A stretch of DNA of 64,000 bases from contig LS997567.1 in assembly GCA_000469685.2 (NCBI GenBank), positions 38,095,005 through 38,159,004 of the forward strand, given 5' to 3'. Each line of letters opens with the position of its first letter. Position 1 is the stretch's first letter. The DNA comes from Haemonchus contortus. Lineage: Eukaryota; Nematoda; Chromadorea; Rhabditida; Trichostrongylidae. Positions 10,560 to 23,568 of this stretch are shown in pieces. A program made the translations under genes and the position numbers. The notes below the pieces were generated by a model. It was not told the origin of the DNA. It made no database searches and saw only the letters and a program-made list of their open reading frames with translations.

Positions 10560-12780
10560 TCTTTTTTGTACATCAAAGAAATACCTTGGCCTACTATGGT
10601 CCCTAATTTTGTCTTCTACCTTTTTACAGTAGTTCTGAACATGAGGTATTTTAATTACTTACAAGAGTTACTGCTCAGTTCCCGCAGATTACAAATTGTT
10701 TGTTTTTAGTGCTTTTTATGCTTTATGGTTAGCCATAACAATTGTTTTACGACCGTTTTTGTAGATTTTTTCTTCTTGGGACTACGGTCGATGTTTTCAG
10801 TGAGATATTTTATGCTCTCTTCTGATAATTTGGGAGATTTAAGGGAGGTTCCTTTCTATTACTAGCCGGACCTACTCTATAGTCATTACTCCGTTGGGAT
10901 AAACACGGAACTGGAATTAGTGTCTAATGAACGGGGAGAGATGGTGAACCAAGCCCTTCAAGGTCCACTTTAAAAGGGTTTTATGTCTAAAGCTGACCTG
11001 ATGGAGTCATTGGGTGACACATAGCACCCGAGTCCACCTCACCTACCCTCACCTCCCGGGTCTACCCGACAGTCAAATCCTCTCACTTCATGAGACCACC
11101 CATATCGGTGTAGTGTGAGCTATCCATACAGAGAATTAAGGTCATCGGAAGGTATCCGACTCGCTCAAACCACTATGCCCGTCAAATAACGGGACCATCG
11201 TAGCTTGCTTTGTTGTTTACTGGATCCAAAAGCTCACAGAACGTATCTTAACAGCCCTCCCAGTCTCTCCCCAGTACCTGGGGCTAAGCCCTCAGAAATC
11301 AAGGTATCCGGTTTGCAAAACTTATCTCAAATGCTCAAGAACATTCGTCAACAACGGTCTCGGCATCCGCAATTCTATGTTGACGGCGCCTTTGCGGAGC
11401 CGTGACGCAGCACGCACCACGCACCAAAGTAGCATTATAGCGCGTTACCGTCCATACCAAGGGCCATGTAAAATAAATGTAATTATACTATGTGAAAATG
11501 ATTACCATTAAGTGTGATGATGATTGACCGTGAGGATAGGAATGAGTTAAACCCAAATCTTTCTTGAAATGGCGTACAGCTCTAATTCCCTTCCAAAGAA
11601 AATCCTATTAACCGCGGGCTGCTCAACAGGCGAGGTTATTCTTTGTATCATTCGGAATCAGTAAAGATTATGAAAAGTTCTGGTGACCGCGCGGGAGAAA
11701 TAACATGAAATGTGTTTCATGAAGTAAGTAAATCATATTAGGAGAGCTTCAATCTTTGAGAGTGGACAGGTGGAAATCTTCGTTGATGAAGTTTCCTACT
11801 GAACGCTAAATTTTTGTCAGTAGGCCAAAGTCCAAAGCAGTAAAAATCAAGTAAAGGTTGCAAAGCAACAACAGCTGACTGCATTACAAACTTGACATTA
11901 ATCCTTGCCCTATATCAAGAAAAAATTGACCAGCTTGTATTGATCGGTCGTACACATCGAAAGAGCCATCGAAAGGCCAGAGAGCCGCATAGGTATTGAC
12001 TGGTTGCGGATAAATGTTATTTGATCTGCTTCCACTCAATACGCTTAACACATTCGTGAAGAAATTAATAAATAAAAAATAAATAAACTAGCCAAATATG
12101 GATTAATTTACTTTAAGGGTTCATTACTGGTTAATGGATAACAATCAGTGGTCACCAAGAAAGCTACTAACTTACAGCTATTACTTCCACAAAACCACCA
12201 CGAGGTAACTTGACATTTTATGCGTCTCATCAGTGTCTTTCCAGTACTTCCCATTTACAGCCTTTTTCCTCCTCGATAATCATTTGGTTTGAGCCATTTG
12301 AATTAAAGGTTTGAAAAGGCGGGGCCAAACTTATATGAACCAACAATAGACCGGACCATAAAAAAGCCCTGTCTTCGCAAACACATTCTTCTCGTTTTGG
12401 ACTCCCCTCCTACGGACTGATTGCGGCCTTAATCCTTTTAAACAAAATGTACAAAGTATAGACATAATTAGTTAGCGGCTGGTTATGAGAACACGACAGG
12501 AATACCAAGAAAAGATATCTAGGAAGAGGACCAAACACCTCATTAGTTAGATTTGAAAAACCTGATTCCATGAAAATGGTTATGATCCCCGCTAATGAAC
12601 TCGTTGAAAGGGATCTTCACAGTTCGTAAAACCTATGTTTGTCATTCGAGGAACATGATTGACAACAAACTCATATTCCAACATATTATGCCGAGATTCC
12701 AGCAAAGGACAACATAGAGACTGCGAAAACGCTCGAATATCAGGTAAAAAGTAGGTGAACTAGTTGACATCGAGCCCCAA
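10560..12780. other. No gene seen
   Basis: Mixed sequence with no convincing exon on either strand. The missing 5' exons of the minus-strand AMPK gamma gene could lie here or beyond, but no donor/acceptor pair with the right phase could be defended. Confidence 0.35.
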
Positions 12781-12799
12781 AGGAAATTTTCAATGTTAT

Positions 12800-13302
12800 A
12801 ATATGATACACTGCTGTACTTCCTGCTTTGACGTACGCCTCGGAGACTTATTGTTAGACTCCGCGAAAGCAGGATGAACATGCTGTCAGCATCACCCAAC
12901 GGAAAAGACGATGCTCGGAATTTCCTTATACACGCAAGTACTGAAGGGAATCAGGGGTTCAGAATTCCGTCAACGAACGAAGATCAGTGATCCCGTTGAT
13001 TATGGCAAGAAATCAAAAATCAGGTGGGCCGGACACCTTATGCGATATCGTGATGACCGATGGACCAGAGCGGTTACCGACTGGATCTCTCGGGACGTCG
13101 AACGGACACCAGAATGGCCGCCAGCGCGATGGTCAGACTTCTTTACAAAAGATCTGAACGAAAGGAATGTTGAGCTTCGTGTCCCAGGAGCGAGGACGAT
13201 TCATTGGACCGCTCTGGCTCGTAACATGGACGAATTGTGCCGTTACTGGCGCCCCCTCGAGGAAATCGATGATCATTGGGACGACGGAGACAGACGATAA
13301 TA
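12800..13302 (+). mobile_element. RTE-type non-LTR retrotransposon, decayed 3' end of the reverse-transcriptase ORF
   Basis: The frame from 12,911 to a stop at 13,298-13,300 reads like the C-terminus of nematode RTE endonuclease/reverse transcriptase: KSKIRWAGHLMRYRDDRWTR, TDWISRDVERTPEWPP, RWSDFFTKDLNER, IHWTALARNMDELCRYWRPL. Just upstream the same element continues in a different frame (VLPALTYASET, RKQDEHAVSITQR) with a stop and a frameshift near 12,900, so it is dead. The endonuclease and the catalytic RT motifs are absent, as is usual for 5'-truncated RTE copies. Confidence 0.85.
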
Positions 13303-16300
13303 TAAATGGTATGCTACAATAGAGCTATGGGGCATTATTTGAGATAAAACATAACCGCAAGTTCTGCTTATTTCTTTCTCGACCCTTCCTTTAGCAAGAT
13401 ATAGAGGTGCATTCGGGCAGAAGCAAGTATGGAGGCAAATCCTTGTTCAATTATCAGATTAGGGAGGAAAAGTGCAGCCATTTATGAACGTACTATTAAG
13501 TACTTGCGTAGGTTCGATGAAATAGCTTATCAATAGCACTTTTCTGAATTTATTATCTGGGATTTAAGATCCCATGATCTCTCGTTGCTAATCTTCTAAA
13601 TCTAAAGTGGTGCGCGAATGAGAAGACTGAGAGACCGACCTTAAAACCATCAATACGGGTCTCCCATGTAACAGGGGAAAGTTGGAGAGGATATGAAGGA
13701 TAAATTTGAAAGAAGTCTAAAAACATTGGAACGAATTAGTTCCCTACAGGCTTCCCTTTTGATCCATCCAGCGAATACGCGATATGATGACCTGTTTTGT
13801 GATAAAATACAATTTTCACCCGATCTACCTCCCAGCCACCCGCCCGGAATGCGGGGGTTCTGTGCCCGCTCGGCCCAGAACCCCCACACTCACCTTAGAA
13901 TGGCTCTGAGCAGTTCAGAGAAAGCAATCAAGGTGAATAAGATTTGTAACGATTCTTAAAGTGACAATAAAGTCAAGGTGCTTTTTTCTGGGATGCGCCG
14001 CGTATTTGCCTTCCGTTCAATCTCATCGTCACACTATGAGCCCATACCATGAGTTGTCACTGTCATTCGTTACTCAAGTCAGTATTGTCTTCCTACCAGG
14101 CAAGTTCGATACCAGTAAGTCTCAGGAAAACCTCCTACTAGTACTATTTGCTACGTACTTGTTCCGGGTTTGGATGAGCCATGAAAATTCGCACCCTTTG
14201 AAAGGCTACCCTGTTTGAAATGAACTACCAATGACATTTTTTAAAGTGATGAATTCAAGCTTTCGAGAAAGTGTTCTTTTGACGCTGAGCAAACTCAGAG
14301 AAAGGTGCGGGCGGGGATTAACCACATGGTGCCCCTCATATGATCGCTGGAATAAACATGAGCCATCAAACTGCGGTTATAGTTTAAGATAGGTAGTTAA
14401 ACTGTAGTTAATTTGTTAAAAACAGGGAGACCGCGACGGTCGTAAATCAGAGGACGCACTTTTGGTTTCATATTTCGAGAAATGATTGTAAATCTTATGC
14501 GTAATGTACCTGAAGGGCATTAACTGATTCAACAAGATATCAACTGTCAGCTTCTGCCGGGTCGGCTGTTCAACCCGCAACAACCACGATATTTAAGTTG
14601 AAGATAATAATACCCTGGGGTAGAACTTGATAAGAAAGCAGCAGGTTCCCAAAGTACGTCCTACTCCAATATTCTCGACGTACTTTTAGTAAAGTATGGG
14701 AACGATGGACGAAAATATCGATTACAAGGACCGGTCGAAAAGAAATCAATATGCGTACCACTTGCGATCACATGACCAAAAGTCAACCTTCAAACCGGTC
14801 TGTGTACTAAGTTTTACGCTGCTGATAGACGACGACCACAACGGCCATCAACTAGACCCCTAGCTCCATCCCCCCCCCCCCATATTCACGGCTCTTATAC
14901 GATACCCCTTCCCACAAGCACCAATGGACGGACTTGGACCTGTGTCTCCCTTTAAGCACTACTGCACAGAAAACCACTATAGCTTTAAAGAAACTTATCG
15001 GCTCAGTTATAACTTACAAAATGGACTGAAAACTTGACTTTAGTAGTAATAGGGTTCTCTTGGAAATGGCAAGGTCTGGTTCCGTCAAGGATTTCCCCAT
15101 AAGGTTACTCTATCTGGATTCCGGACCTAGCCAGCAGTCTGTTAGGGACCACTTCTCAAACGTAGTTCCACTAGATAGAAATAACTCTCAAGTCTCGACT
15201 GTTCCACCTATATTTGCGATAATTCATGAAATGAAACTTCGAGACTAAATGAAAAAAGCTCTAATGACCTAAGAGAAGTCAGCTTTGGCCCTTCGTCTAA
15301 CCCAATGTATACTCCTCAAAAGGCATATCCTTCTGTACCGACTTAACTGTCAAAGAATTTTGACCGGAAGCAAACTTTCAAATGCAACTTTCATAGCAGG
15401 TTTTAAAACACTTACACGCTATAATGATTCTTAGGCATAGCCTATGCAGTAGAATGTGACGAATAGAAGGTAATAGAGTGTAGTCGGGTAGTTAAGATCT
15501 ATATAACACGTTTGTTATATTACACAGGAACGACGACTGATTAAAGAAGCACCCAAGAGGGGTCGCTAAAAAAAGGTGACCGCAAACAACAGCAAGGGCA
15601 ATCACCGGTTCAACGAGCAAAGTCATTCGAATGATTCTAATGAAATATTACATTACCGTTAGAGTACGAGCCAAGTAACATAACTTTTTGTGAAGTTCTG
15701 GAAAACTAGAGGAAACGAATGGGTGAGAAGAGTGGAACGAAAAGAAGAAAAAAAATGAAAAAAAGAGAAAGCGGGCAAAAAAGCTGAAAAGTTCGCCAAG
15801 AAAGAGGAAAATTTCTACAGAGTGGTTTCCTACAAACAGACTTGGCTACTACAGAAAAAAGATGAAATAGTTTGCCAAGGAAGGGCGGAAATGTCTTCAC
15901 ATGAGGCTTACCTATACAGGCATGAATACTCCAGTAAAATCTGTTTCAGAGGATTTTCAAGGATTCTTTCTTTTCAAGGAATTGAAGCCCCAGGTATTAA
16001 TAATTCGAAAAAACACGTGAAAATCAGGAATTCCACTATCCACCTCTCAATAACAGCCCGAGACGATGCTTAAAGTAAACATAAGAGGTAGTGGCGTTGT
16101 TTTGATTCAACATACTGGCAAGGTGAGGAGAATGTTATCAAAGTAAGTTAACCAGTACTGAGTAGAAAATAGAGTTCTCTGCTGAATAGTGAGCGCTGAA
16201 TGAACTGAATTGAATTCGAAATTCAAATGCGGCGGAATGACGTCAAAATTGTGTACCAGTTCATATTACCAGTTGATTTCAACATGGCCTACAGTTCAAC

Positions 16301-17390
16301 AGATACAAAATTGGCATCGATCCAGAACAGTGGAATCATCAGGCTTTGTTACGAGCGCAAAACACAGCCCGTGCACTGCACACGGGCTTCGATATGTTGC
16401 TTTATCAACAGGGATATTCATCTGTGCAGGACAGCTGTTCATGTCATTAACGTGTGGTGATGCATTGTGGGTTCTGTGGACAGATTCCCTCACGAACCCC
16501 GTTCACCACGTTGATGTCATCGTCAACAGCGGGTGCACGTGGGAAGAAAAAAAAGAGAGAGAGGAAAAAACGGTGACCGGTTTGATTTACGGGGGGTGTA
16601 TGACCGCATAGTGAAACAGGGAGGAACAGCCACCACACTTACCCTATAGCATCTCTGCCTTCCTTTCGAATCGCTCGAATCCCATCAGCTGGTGCCGTCT
16701 GCTTTGAGAATACGATAGTATGATGTAGATCGAATATGGCTGGAAAAGAATTTTTCAAAGAAAATAAGGTTCATCGATTGACATGTAAACTGAAAGTCCA
16801 AAAAAATTTAGTACGACCACATAAACTTTCTCAGAATGACTTTTTCCGAAAGCCGACTAGGAGTTCATGGTTTTCAGTAAGCTTTACGCGAAAGATCCCA
16901 AAATGAACGGTTTAACTCTTTTCTAATCGCTTTCTGTAGAGTGACTCGCTTAGAGACCGAAGTTACTTCTTACAAATTCATTTGAAAGTTCCCCCTCCCC
17001 CTTTCTCGAAAATGTTTCAAAAAAAGAAAACTCAATCCACATACTTCTGATGGAAACTTTGCTTTGTTTGATTTCAAAAATACCAGTATACTTTGTTATG
17101 TTGAGAAAAGAGCTTTCAGTAATTCCACTCAGACGATAATATGACATTTTCGGTGTCAACTGGCCTTCCATCTTTACTCCTTCCCCTGGTTTTTCAAACT
17201 CGTGAAATTCAGATTCAAATTAGAAGTTGTAAATTGAGTGTTCGAACCTTCTGTGATCAAAGAATAGGAGGATTCGTAACAAGGACTAGATACGTATTGA
17301 TCGATTTCTCGATTCTCCTACTCAACGCGGTTCTGAACACTTTTAGAATCTCGCCTTTGGTTGCTACTCTTTTCTGATAGCATGTTTCAG
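13303..17390. other. Gene-poor stretch
   Basis: No exon could be defended. Notable bits are a poly-C run near 14,869, hairpins at 13,853-13,885 (GGGGGTTCTG/CAGAACCCCC) and 16,366-16,388 (AGCCCGTG/CACGGGCT), and a purine-rich tract at 15,740-15,810. Several open frames of 60-130 codons lack protein-like composition. Confidence 0.35.
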
Positions 17391-17695
17391 TTTTTTATAA
17401 ACAAGTTTTACTCCACAGTATCAATCAACTCATTCGATACTGTGAAGAAGTTTACGAGAAAACCGGAAATCACTTTGATCGAAAACGATTCGAACGGTTT
17501 TTGGCCGATTTTGTGACGTCTACGTTCAGGTGGTCTGGCAGAAAGATTGAAGAGCAAACGCTTCCGTGTAGTCGCATTGGTATCGGCGACCGACCAGCGA
17601 CCACGTTACGATTTATCGGGCAGTTCGATGGAGGGACAGGGGAGAGGCGATCAGAAAGGCCGGAATTTTGTGGTTTAAAACCTTTTCATGGTTAA
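17391..17695 (+). CDS. Exon of an unidentified gene
   Basis: After an acceptor (GCATGTTTCAG) the frame reads FYKQVLLHSINQLIRYCEE, then VYEKTGNHFDRKRFERFLAD and FVTSTF. This is amphipathic, charged, protein-like sequence. A possible donor (TTCAG|GTGGTC) follows FVTSTF; otherwise the frame runs on to a TAA at 17,693. Family not recognised. No upstream exon was found, so this may be the last or an internal exon. It would be convergent with the minus-strand gene ending at 17,843. Confidence 0.4.
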
Positions 17696-17842
17696 CGATA
17701 GTACAGGGACCTCTCCTGATGTTCAAAATGCGTTACTTTCGTCTGAAAAAATGAAAAACCCCTGGATTCTATGCGTTGTTCAAGACCCTAGACGTTTTTC
17801 TCATACAGAGCCAGGGAACTGGTAATTAGTAAGAATAGCAGA

Positions 17843-18807
17843 TTAGAAATCAAAAATCGGGTGCTGTTTTTGGAATTCCTGCAACAACTTCTCGAGATTG
17901 TTTATACTTCTAGAGATGGATAGATGCAGATGGTTATCGAATGAACTGCAACCTTCAGAAGCCATTTCACCCATGACAATAAGGTGTAAATAGGATGTTA
18001 CTACACCATGAGTCAATTCTGAAAACGAAAAATCCACGAATTTAAAAATTCCCCGTTAATGAAATGAATTTAAGAACAGAATAAATTTGACTGGTCTCTC
18101 AAAAAGTTTTTCTCTTCCCACTCTCCCGGCACATCTCAAATAGTGGCTGCCAAAGTTCAGACATTGGTAAACAGTCCCCATTCCTCTTTCCGATTATTTG
18201 ACCACACTCATTATCAAGTCAAAGTATAGAAAAATATTATCTGCTCTGACTGAATTCTGAAGGTATTACTAGAAGATGTATATTCCGAGTAAGTGGTGAG
18301 TAGGAACAGGAGGGCTTGAATTGACATGAAATGAGCACATGTAAAAAAAAATAAATGAGCAAATGTGTAAAAGTGTTTCATAAGTTTCTTTTGTAGCAAA
18401 AGGTTGTCTTTGATTTCTATTCGTTTTTGGAATCCCTTGTGAATATTCTAGAATATTCATTTTTTAAAAATCATCTGTGAATAATCTAAAATGCTTAAGG
18501 GTCTCGAAACGCTCCAAAGAGTCCTTGAGTCCTTTAAGCAAAAAGTCCTTGATGGGCTTCAGTAAAACGAAAAATGCGTCGGAATTGGAAAAACGCAAAA
18601 CTATCAGTAACAAATATCATCAAGTATTCAAAATTGAAACGTATTGGAGTCATTCTGCAGAAGTTTAAGGAGTGTACAGAAAGCGATAATTTACTTGAAA
18701 ATTATAGAGGTAAAGTAAATCTGTAAAGTACCTTTAGGAATTGGATCTATAACGAAAGTTGTGGCTTTGTTTCTTGGTAGTTTACGACACGTTCCATTCA
18801 TCTTCAA
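17843..18807 (-). CDS. Last two exons of an unidentified gene
   Basis: Exon 18807-18732 (acceptor CCCCCAG) encodes LKMNGTCRKLPRNK and TTFVIDPIPK, ending in phase 1. Exon 18018-17843 (acceptor GTTTTCAG) picks up that phase to give ELTHGVVTSYLHLIVMGEM, then NNLEKLLQEFQKQHPIFDF and a TAA stop. The phase match and protein-like helical sequence support a real gene. No family is recognised and upstream exons were not found in 18.8-23 kb. Confidence 0.5.
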
Positions 18808-19761
18808 CTGGGGGCGATCATCGGGGGTCTAGAATCGGCGGCGATCATTATATATCGGACAGATGAGCGATTATGATCGAAAGCTTAGGGAGGAGATATG
18901 AAGCGAATGATGGACAATAAAGTGAAATATAATGGCCACAAAACCCCGCAACGATCACGAAACGAAGAACTTCATTTCTCTAGATAACTGACGAGGATTT
19001 ACTGAAGTACTGGAAGGTTTTGTTGAGTATAAGCTTTGATTTCATAAAGTTTAAATGAGCTTAGTGAAGAATGGCTTATATGGGACTGAATAAAAAATGT
19101 GAAAGATGAGAGCGTTCATGCGAATATGACGCAGCATGTGCCCCTCCTTCAAGATGCCTCGTGGACAACAGCACTTTTCCCAACAAATTTACTGCTCACA
19201 CATGTGTACGAGTAGTGTTCATAAATGGACGTGAGAGCATTGTCAGATGAAAGCTAACGAAAACGAAAAGCCGGTTTTCAGTGGAACGCGAACGTTCGAG
19301 ACACTACGTATACTAGCATCAGAAATGGGCGGAAATGCAAGGACGACGGGGGCCCACATGTCAGCCCCTAGAACAAAGGCTAGGCCGTATACCAGTTTAC
19401 GTCTATCAAACTGTAAATGAGGCCAAATACGATGCCGATTGGCTTGGGTCGACGATGCGATAACTGCGATGCCTTAGCTCCCCAGGTGCCATCCCAAGGC
19501 CCACGCGAAGACCTCATGGGATCATGCTAAAGAGTTGTAAGCGGGAGTACGAGTATTGCACTCTGACCACAAAGAACGTCCACACGTTAGTGGCATTGAT
19601 CAATACGTTCGCCCCTTGTCCCTCAGCGTTCCCGGATACTCAGCGCGACCTCGTGCTCATTGACATGACCTCGATCAGCGTTCTGAGGTATTGCAACCAA
19701 TTACTATCTGCGACTAATTACTTTCAAGTCATTCTCATGCTTGAGAAGTTTCTAGAATAGT

Positions 19762-19976
19762 GCACGTTCATTGAAAACAATACCATGTGATACTTCACAA
19801 TACTCACTGATCATTCGAATTCTCAGCTGACAAGTATAATGAAAGGCGAGAGAAGTATGTAGTTCGGTCACGGCACGTTCAATGAAAACAATACCATGTG
19901 ATATTTCACGATAATAGCCGATTTTTTTTGGTTATCAGCTGAGAAGTGTAATGAAAGGCGAAGAAACTTGGTAGTT
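19762..19976. repeat. Tandem duplication, ~111-bp unit
   Basis: Units beginning GCACGTTCATTGAAAACAAT (19,762) and GCACGTTCAATGAAAACAAT (19,873) share ACCATGTGATA-TTCAC, a TCAGCTGA-AAGT core and AATGAAAGGCGA in order, with small differences. No coding capacity. Confidence 0.7.
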
Positions 19977-20540
19977 ACGTTTACAATGCATTACCGTTAA
20001 TGATTCACCAATATAAATACGAAATTGGGCAGTCAAAAAGCGATTTTTCTAGAATTAACTCATTTCTGTGTTAAGTATTACTTCCAAGATCGAGAATGTC
20101 GTTCATAAAAAAAAACATGAGAACTTCGAAAAGAAAAAAAAGTCCTGAACAAACACTCCACGGGGGCATAGTAGCGTGGTGATCATTTTCAATTTCAGCA
20201 GTTTACAATAAATTACATCTGCCTAGTCATATGTAGTACGTCATTTTTACTACAAAGTACATGTCGTTCAATGAATTTTGTCACGTGGAACAGAATGACG
20301 GGAAACGCGCAAATTCGACTAGTCAGTGAGAATGGAGATGAAAGAAGTGCGGAGGTGGAGCCAAACGCTTCTCTCACGGGACTAGTAAGAAAAACACACA
20401 CGAATGATAGGAGAGTTTCCGAGGTATTGTAATAGATTAATGATAGTCAGTTGGATCAACATGAGTGAGCTAATGGGACTTGAGGAATCCCAATAATTCC
20501 TATTGGACAACCTTGATAATTAAAGATCAAACAATGAAAG

Positions 20541-20816
20541 GATTAAGTCTTTGGCCGTGATAAATCACACCAGAAGGATGCGCCTCGCATTCGACTTCCA
20601 TCCAGAATCGTAGTGGCGTATTGAATGCGTATGGGGGTGGTGGCCAGCCAATGTACAAGTCAGTGCTTTTATCCTCCCAGACGACTCATGTACCAATCAA
20701 GCGACCCCGGAAGGATTGAAGGCTTTGTTGGCCTAGGCGGGTATCGATACGGAATTCGAACTCGTGACCATGCATGTGTGATAGAGCACCACCTCCCACT
20801 ACACCAACGCTGCCCA
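20541..20816 (-). repeat. tRNA-derived SINE, near full length
   Basis: On the minus strand the head has box A TGGTGTAGTGG and box B GAGTTCGAATTCC, then a family-specific body with a TGGTACA-type motif, GGGAGGATAAAAGCACTGAC and ATTCTGGATGGAAGTCGAAT. The same order of motifs recurs in the copies listed below. Confidence 0.75.
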
Positions 20817-23223
20817 AACAAAGAATGGCGTCATGAATCTCACGAATTTAAAGTTTCAGGTACTGTACATACATTCCTTTTTGTCCTCCCTCGAAGTTGA
20901 TTCGGAATTGGAACGATGGGGCCGTAAATTGGAGGGACGTTTGGAGAGATCCATTTGACAAGAAAATCGTGGCCTACTCTGTATCGGAAAACGATAGCCA
21001 GTAAAGCTGGATGTGAATTGAAGATTCGTGCTCACAGATTAGCCAGATACGAAATTACAACGTTTTCCTCTGAATATTTATGTTTCAAATGCGTCAGCCT
21101 ATCGATTTGTGGGGGCATCATTTTCTTACGAATGTGCAATGCTGTTACATCGCTTTTGTAATCAAAAATTGCAACAATGCTCTTTCGATTCACTGAAATT
21201 CTGATTCAGATTTCAATGAAAATGAATCATATGGTATACAGTTAACCAGACATTTACTGTGAAGTATTTAAAGCTGTAAAACGTTGAAATAACAATGTAA
21301 ATGTGAATGACACTAGAAAGTCAAGACATTCATCAAGATGCCAAGTACTAAGGCTCATTTGGATTCATAGAAGCACTTGAGCGCAACGGAGCGTCAAACA
21401 ATGACGACGTTTTAGAAGGAAGGAAAGTGCTCACACAGCTAGGCCAGCACCTCGTGGTGCACTTTGCACTTTACCATGGAACTTTACTTACTTCATACTA
21501 CTTTTGTGGCATAGTTTATGATTACTGCGACCAAAAGTCTGTTGACCTGTCTATAAAGAAAACTTTTCTCATAGTAAGTCAGTAGAATAAACAATATTTT
21601 CAGTTAAATAACAATAAACAATATCATTCATTTCAAATTATTTCATTGAAGAGTTTATCAGTTATTTTTGCAGAACTAACTGATTAAACGGGTTTTCAAG
21701 GAGCTGTCCCGAAAAGAATCAGCAAGGAAGGATTTTCTATGTACTAAGATCGAATCCGCTTCATGAAGAATTTTTGGGCCATTTGTATGTATGGAGTAGT
21801 CGGAAACTGAACGTAAAAGATAGTTGTTTACCAGTTACAATGTTTAACAAGTGAATGTTTGCACATCGGAACAATTGGGGGTCCCCTTAGCGTACGCATG
21901 AAAGAGCGTCTGGCTGGTAACCAGAAACTATACTTGCATCATTGAATGAGTACGGAAAGTCAAACCGGTTGACACTTCGCTTACAGGGTCATAACAGTTT
22001 ATTACATACACGAAAACAAGTAAAATGCAGAAAGAATACAACGAAAGACTTGTAAATGTCAACAACAATACTGGCAATAAATAGGCTGTAAACGAAGTAA
22101 CGTAGTACATAGAAGATCAATTATCACAAATCGAAAGAAGAAAGAAAAGCAAAGAAAGGGCAGTGGTAAGTAGTAGTGGTAAGTAGTAGTTGTAGAGACC
22201 AGTTATGAAACGGTGGGTTAGACATACTTTTCTAAAACTAGTAAGTCATTCAAAGGCTTGAATTTTTTGTCCATTTCAGTTTACATAGAGTCAGCTCGGA
22301 ACATGAAAACTACTGCTAACTGGTCAATGATATCGGTACTAGTAATACTTGAGTCAAAGTGTCGTAATCACCAATCAGCAGGGGCAAACACATCGAATGC
22401 ATTAACGATTTACTGTCTCTTATTCATCTTAATGAGCTCTGATAGCAGAAGTGAACTGCTTATGAGGAACATATAACAAGTATGTTGCAGTAAACTTGTA
22501 GCACTTAACAGTCAGCTTAACACTGGCTATCCTAGTTGCAGTGGAGGAACACACTGCAGTCTTCATTGTTGATATTTCTCTGTAAATGTCGATAAAACTT
22601 TGGTAACTTACGATAGACCGGAATCGCTGGCCAGTAAACATTTAGCTGAAAGAGAAAAGCTATGATTGTATCCGCTGAGCATAGCTTCATAGCACTAGAA
22701 ATTACTTTTCCCAGATGACAACCAAAATCTGGCCCGAAATTCGGTATAGCCATTAACCAAAGATGAGCACCTCATTTGTGAAAGAATCACCGAGTGACGG
22801 TGTCTGAAACAATATTTTCAATCAATAAATCAAATCGAAATCATGTACAGTACAGTATTTCCTATAGCAGAAGCAGAAAGAATGAAAAAAATGACAATTT
22901 TTTGGATCTCTTGTCCCTCCTTTTTACACCTACACATGGGACTTAGCTGCTGTATTGCCCTGGTGTTTAGACCGTGGTAAAGGGTGGTGGTACTTCTTGT
23001 AAAATTCCCACGATAAACGGCAGTGGTTTCGCGAAGGCTATTGAATCCTTTTATTGGGAGTTCAAAACGTTTCCTTCATCGCCGACTTCGCGTGAACGGG
23101 TGCGGCGAGCGCGAAGAGATTTTCGGGGACTAGTACCCACACCCTTTAATTGCTGATTCGTTTGATTTGAAAGTGATACATCTGTAACGGAAAACTCACT
23201 GAAATGACATCGTCTGACTTACG

Positions 23224-23568
23224 TTACTCATTGTCAATATTGAGGTTATGTAGTACGTTCTGAGGAACTGGGAGCCCTGCTTGGACTGCTGCGAGCAGGC
23301 AACGGTGCATTTGTCTTTCAAGACTAGCCGCTTGATTGGATAGTTCCTTCACTTCCTGAATGAAGGAATCCAGGGCGTCCGGTACATCATTGTCGGCATT
23401 GCTGATGGGTGATGTTGCCCGATCCTCCATTGTAACGGGTGATGTTGCCCGATCCTCCATTGTAACGCTGTATCCAGTACAGTTGGCAGGCCGTCTAGCG
23501 CAAAGCTCTTTAAGCTGGTTGGATGTTAGCGAATGGGAGGATGGAATTTCTTTACGTCCTCCAGATTT
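23224..23568 (-). CDS. Small helical protein or exon with a duplicated N-terminus, unidentified
   Basis: The open frame extends from an in-frame TGA at 23,569 to a TAA at 23,224. The first ATG (23,460) would give 78 residues. The N-terminus is a perfect 10-residue tandem duplication (MEDRATSPVT, then MEDRATSPIS begins) followed by a predicted helix (FIQEVKELSNQAASLERQ). Upstream of the ATG the frame still looks coding (SLTSNQLKELCARRPANC), so the true start may be elsewhere. A GTAAGT lies just after the stop. No family recognised. Confidence 0.35.
   Translation of the reverse strand, partial: KSGGRKEIPSSHSLTSNQLKELCARRPANCTGYSVTMEDRATSPVTMEDRATSPISNADNDVPDALDSFIQEVKELSNQAASLERQMHRCLLAAVQAGLPVPQNVLHNLNIDNE
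23407..23466. repeat. Perfect 30-bp tandem duplication
   Basis: Two identical 30-bp units (23,407-23,436 and 23,437-23,466). In the minus-strand frame this repeats ten codons and duplicates the candidate start ATG. Confidence 0.9.

Larger units (their letters stand above)
18808..23223. other. Mostly repeats; no defensible gene
   Basis: Contains the tandem duplication at 19.8 kb and the SINE at 20.5-20.8 kb. Two short splice-flanked minus-strand stretches (about 21,494-21,556, TGQQTFGRSNHKLC; about 22,608-22,641, LNVYWPAIPVY) have acceptor and donor signals, but they do not join each other in phase or the exons at 17.8-18.8 kb. They were not called. Confidence 0.35.

Noticed and set aside
19524..19760. 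Plus-strand frame resembling the start of an RTE endonuclease (YCTLTTKNVHTL)
   Set aside because: Similarity is limited to a few residues and does not continue into the expected endonuclease motifs.
19762..19976. CRISPR-like direct repeats
   Set aside because: Only two long, imperfect units without spacer structure, in a eukaryotic genome.
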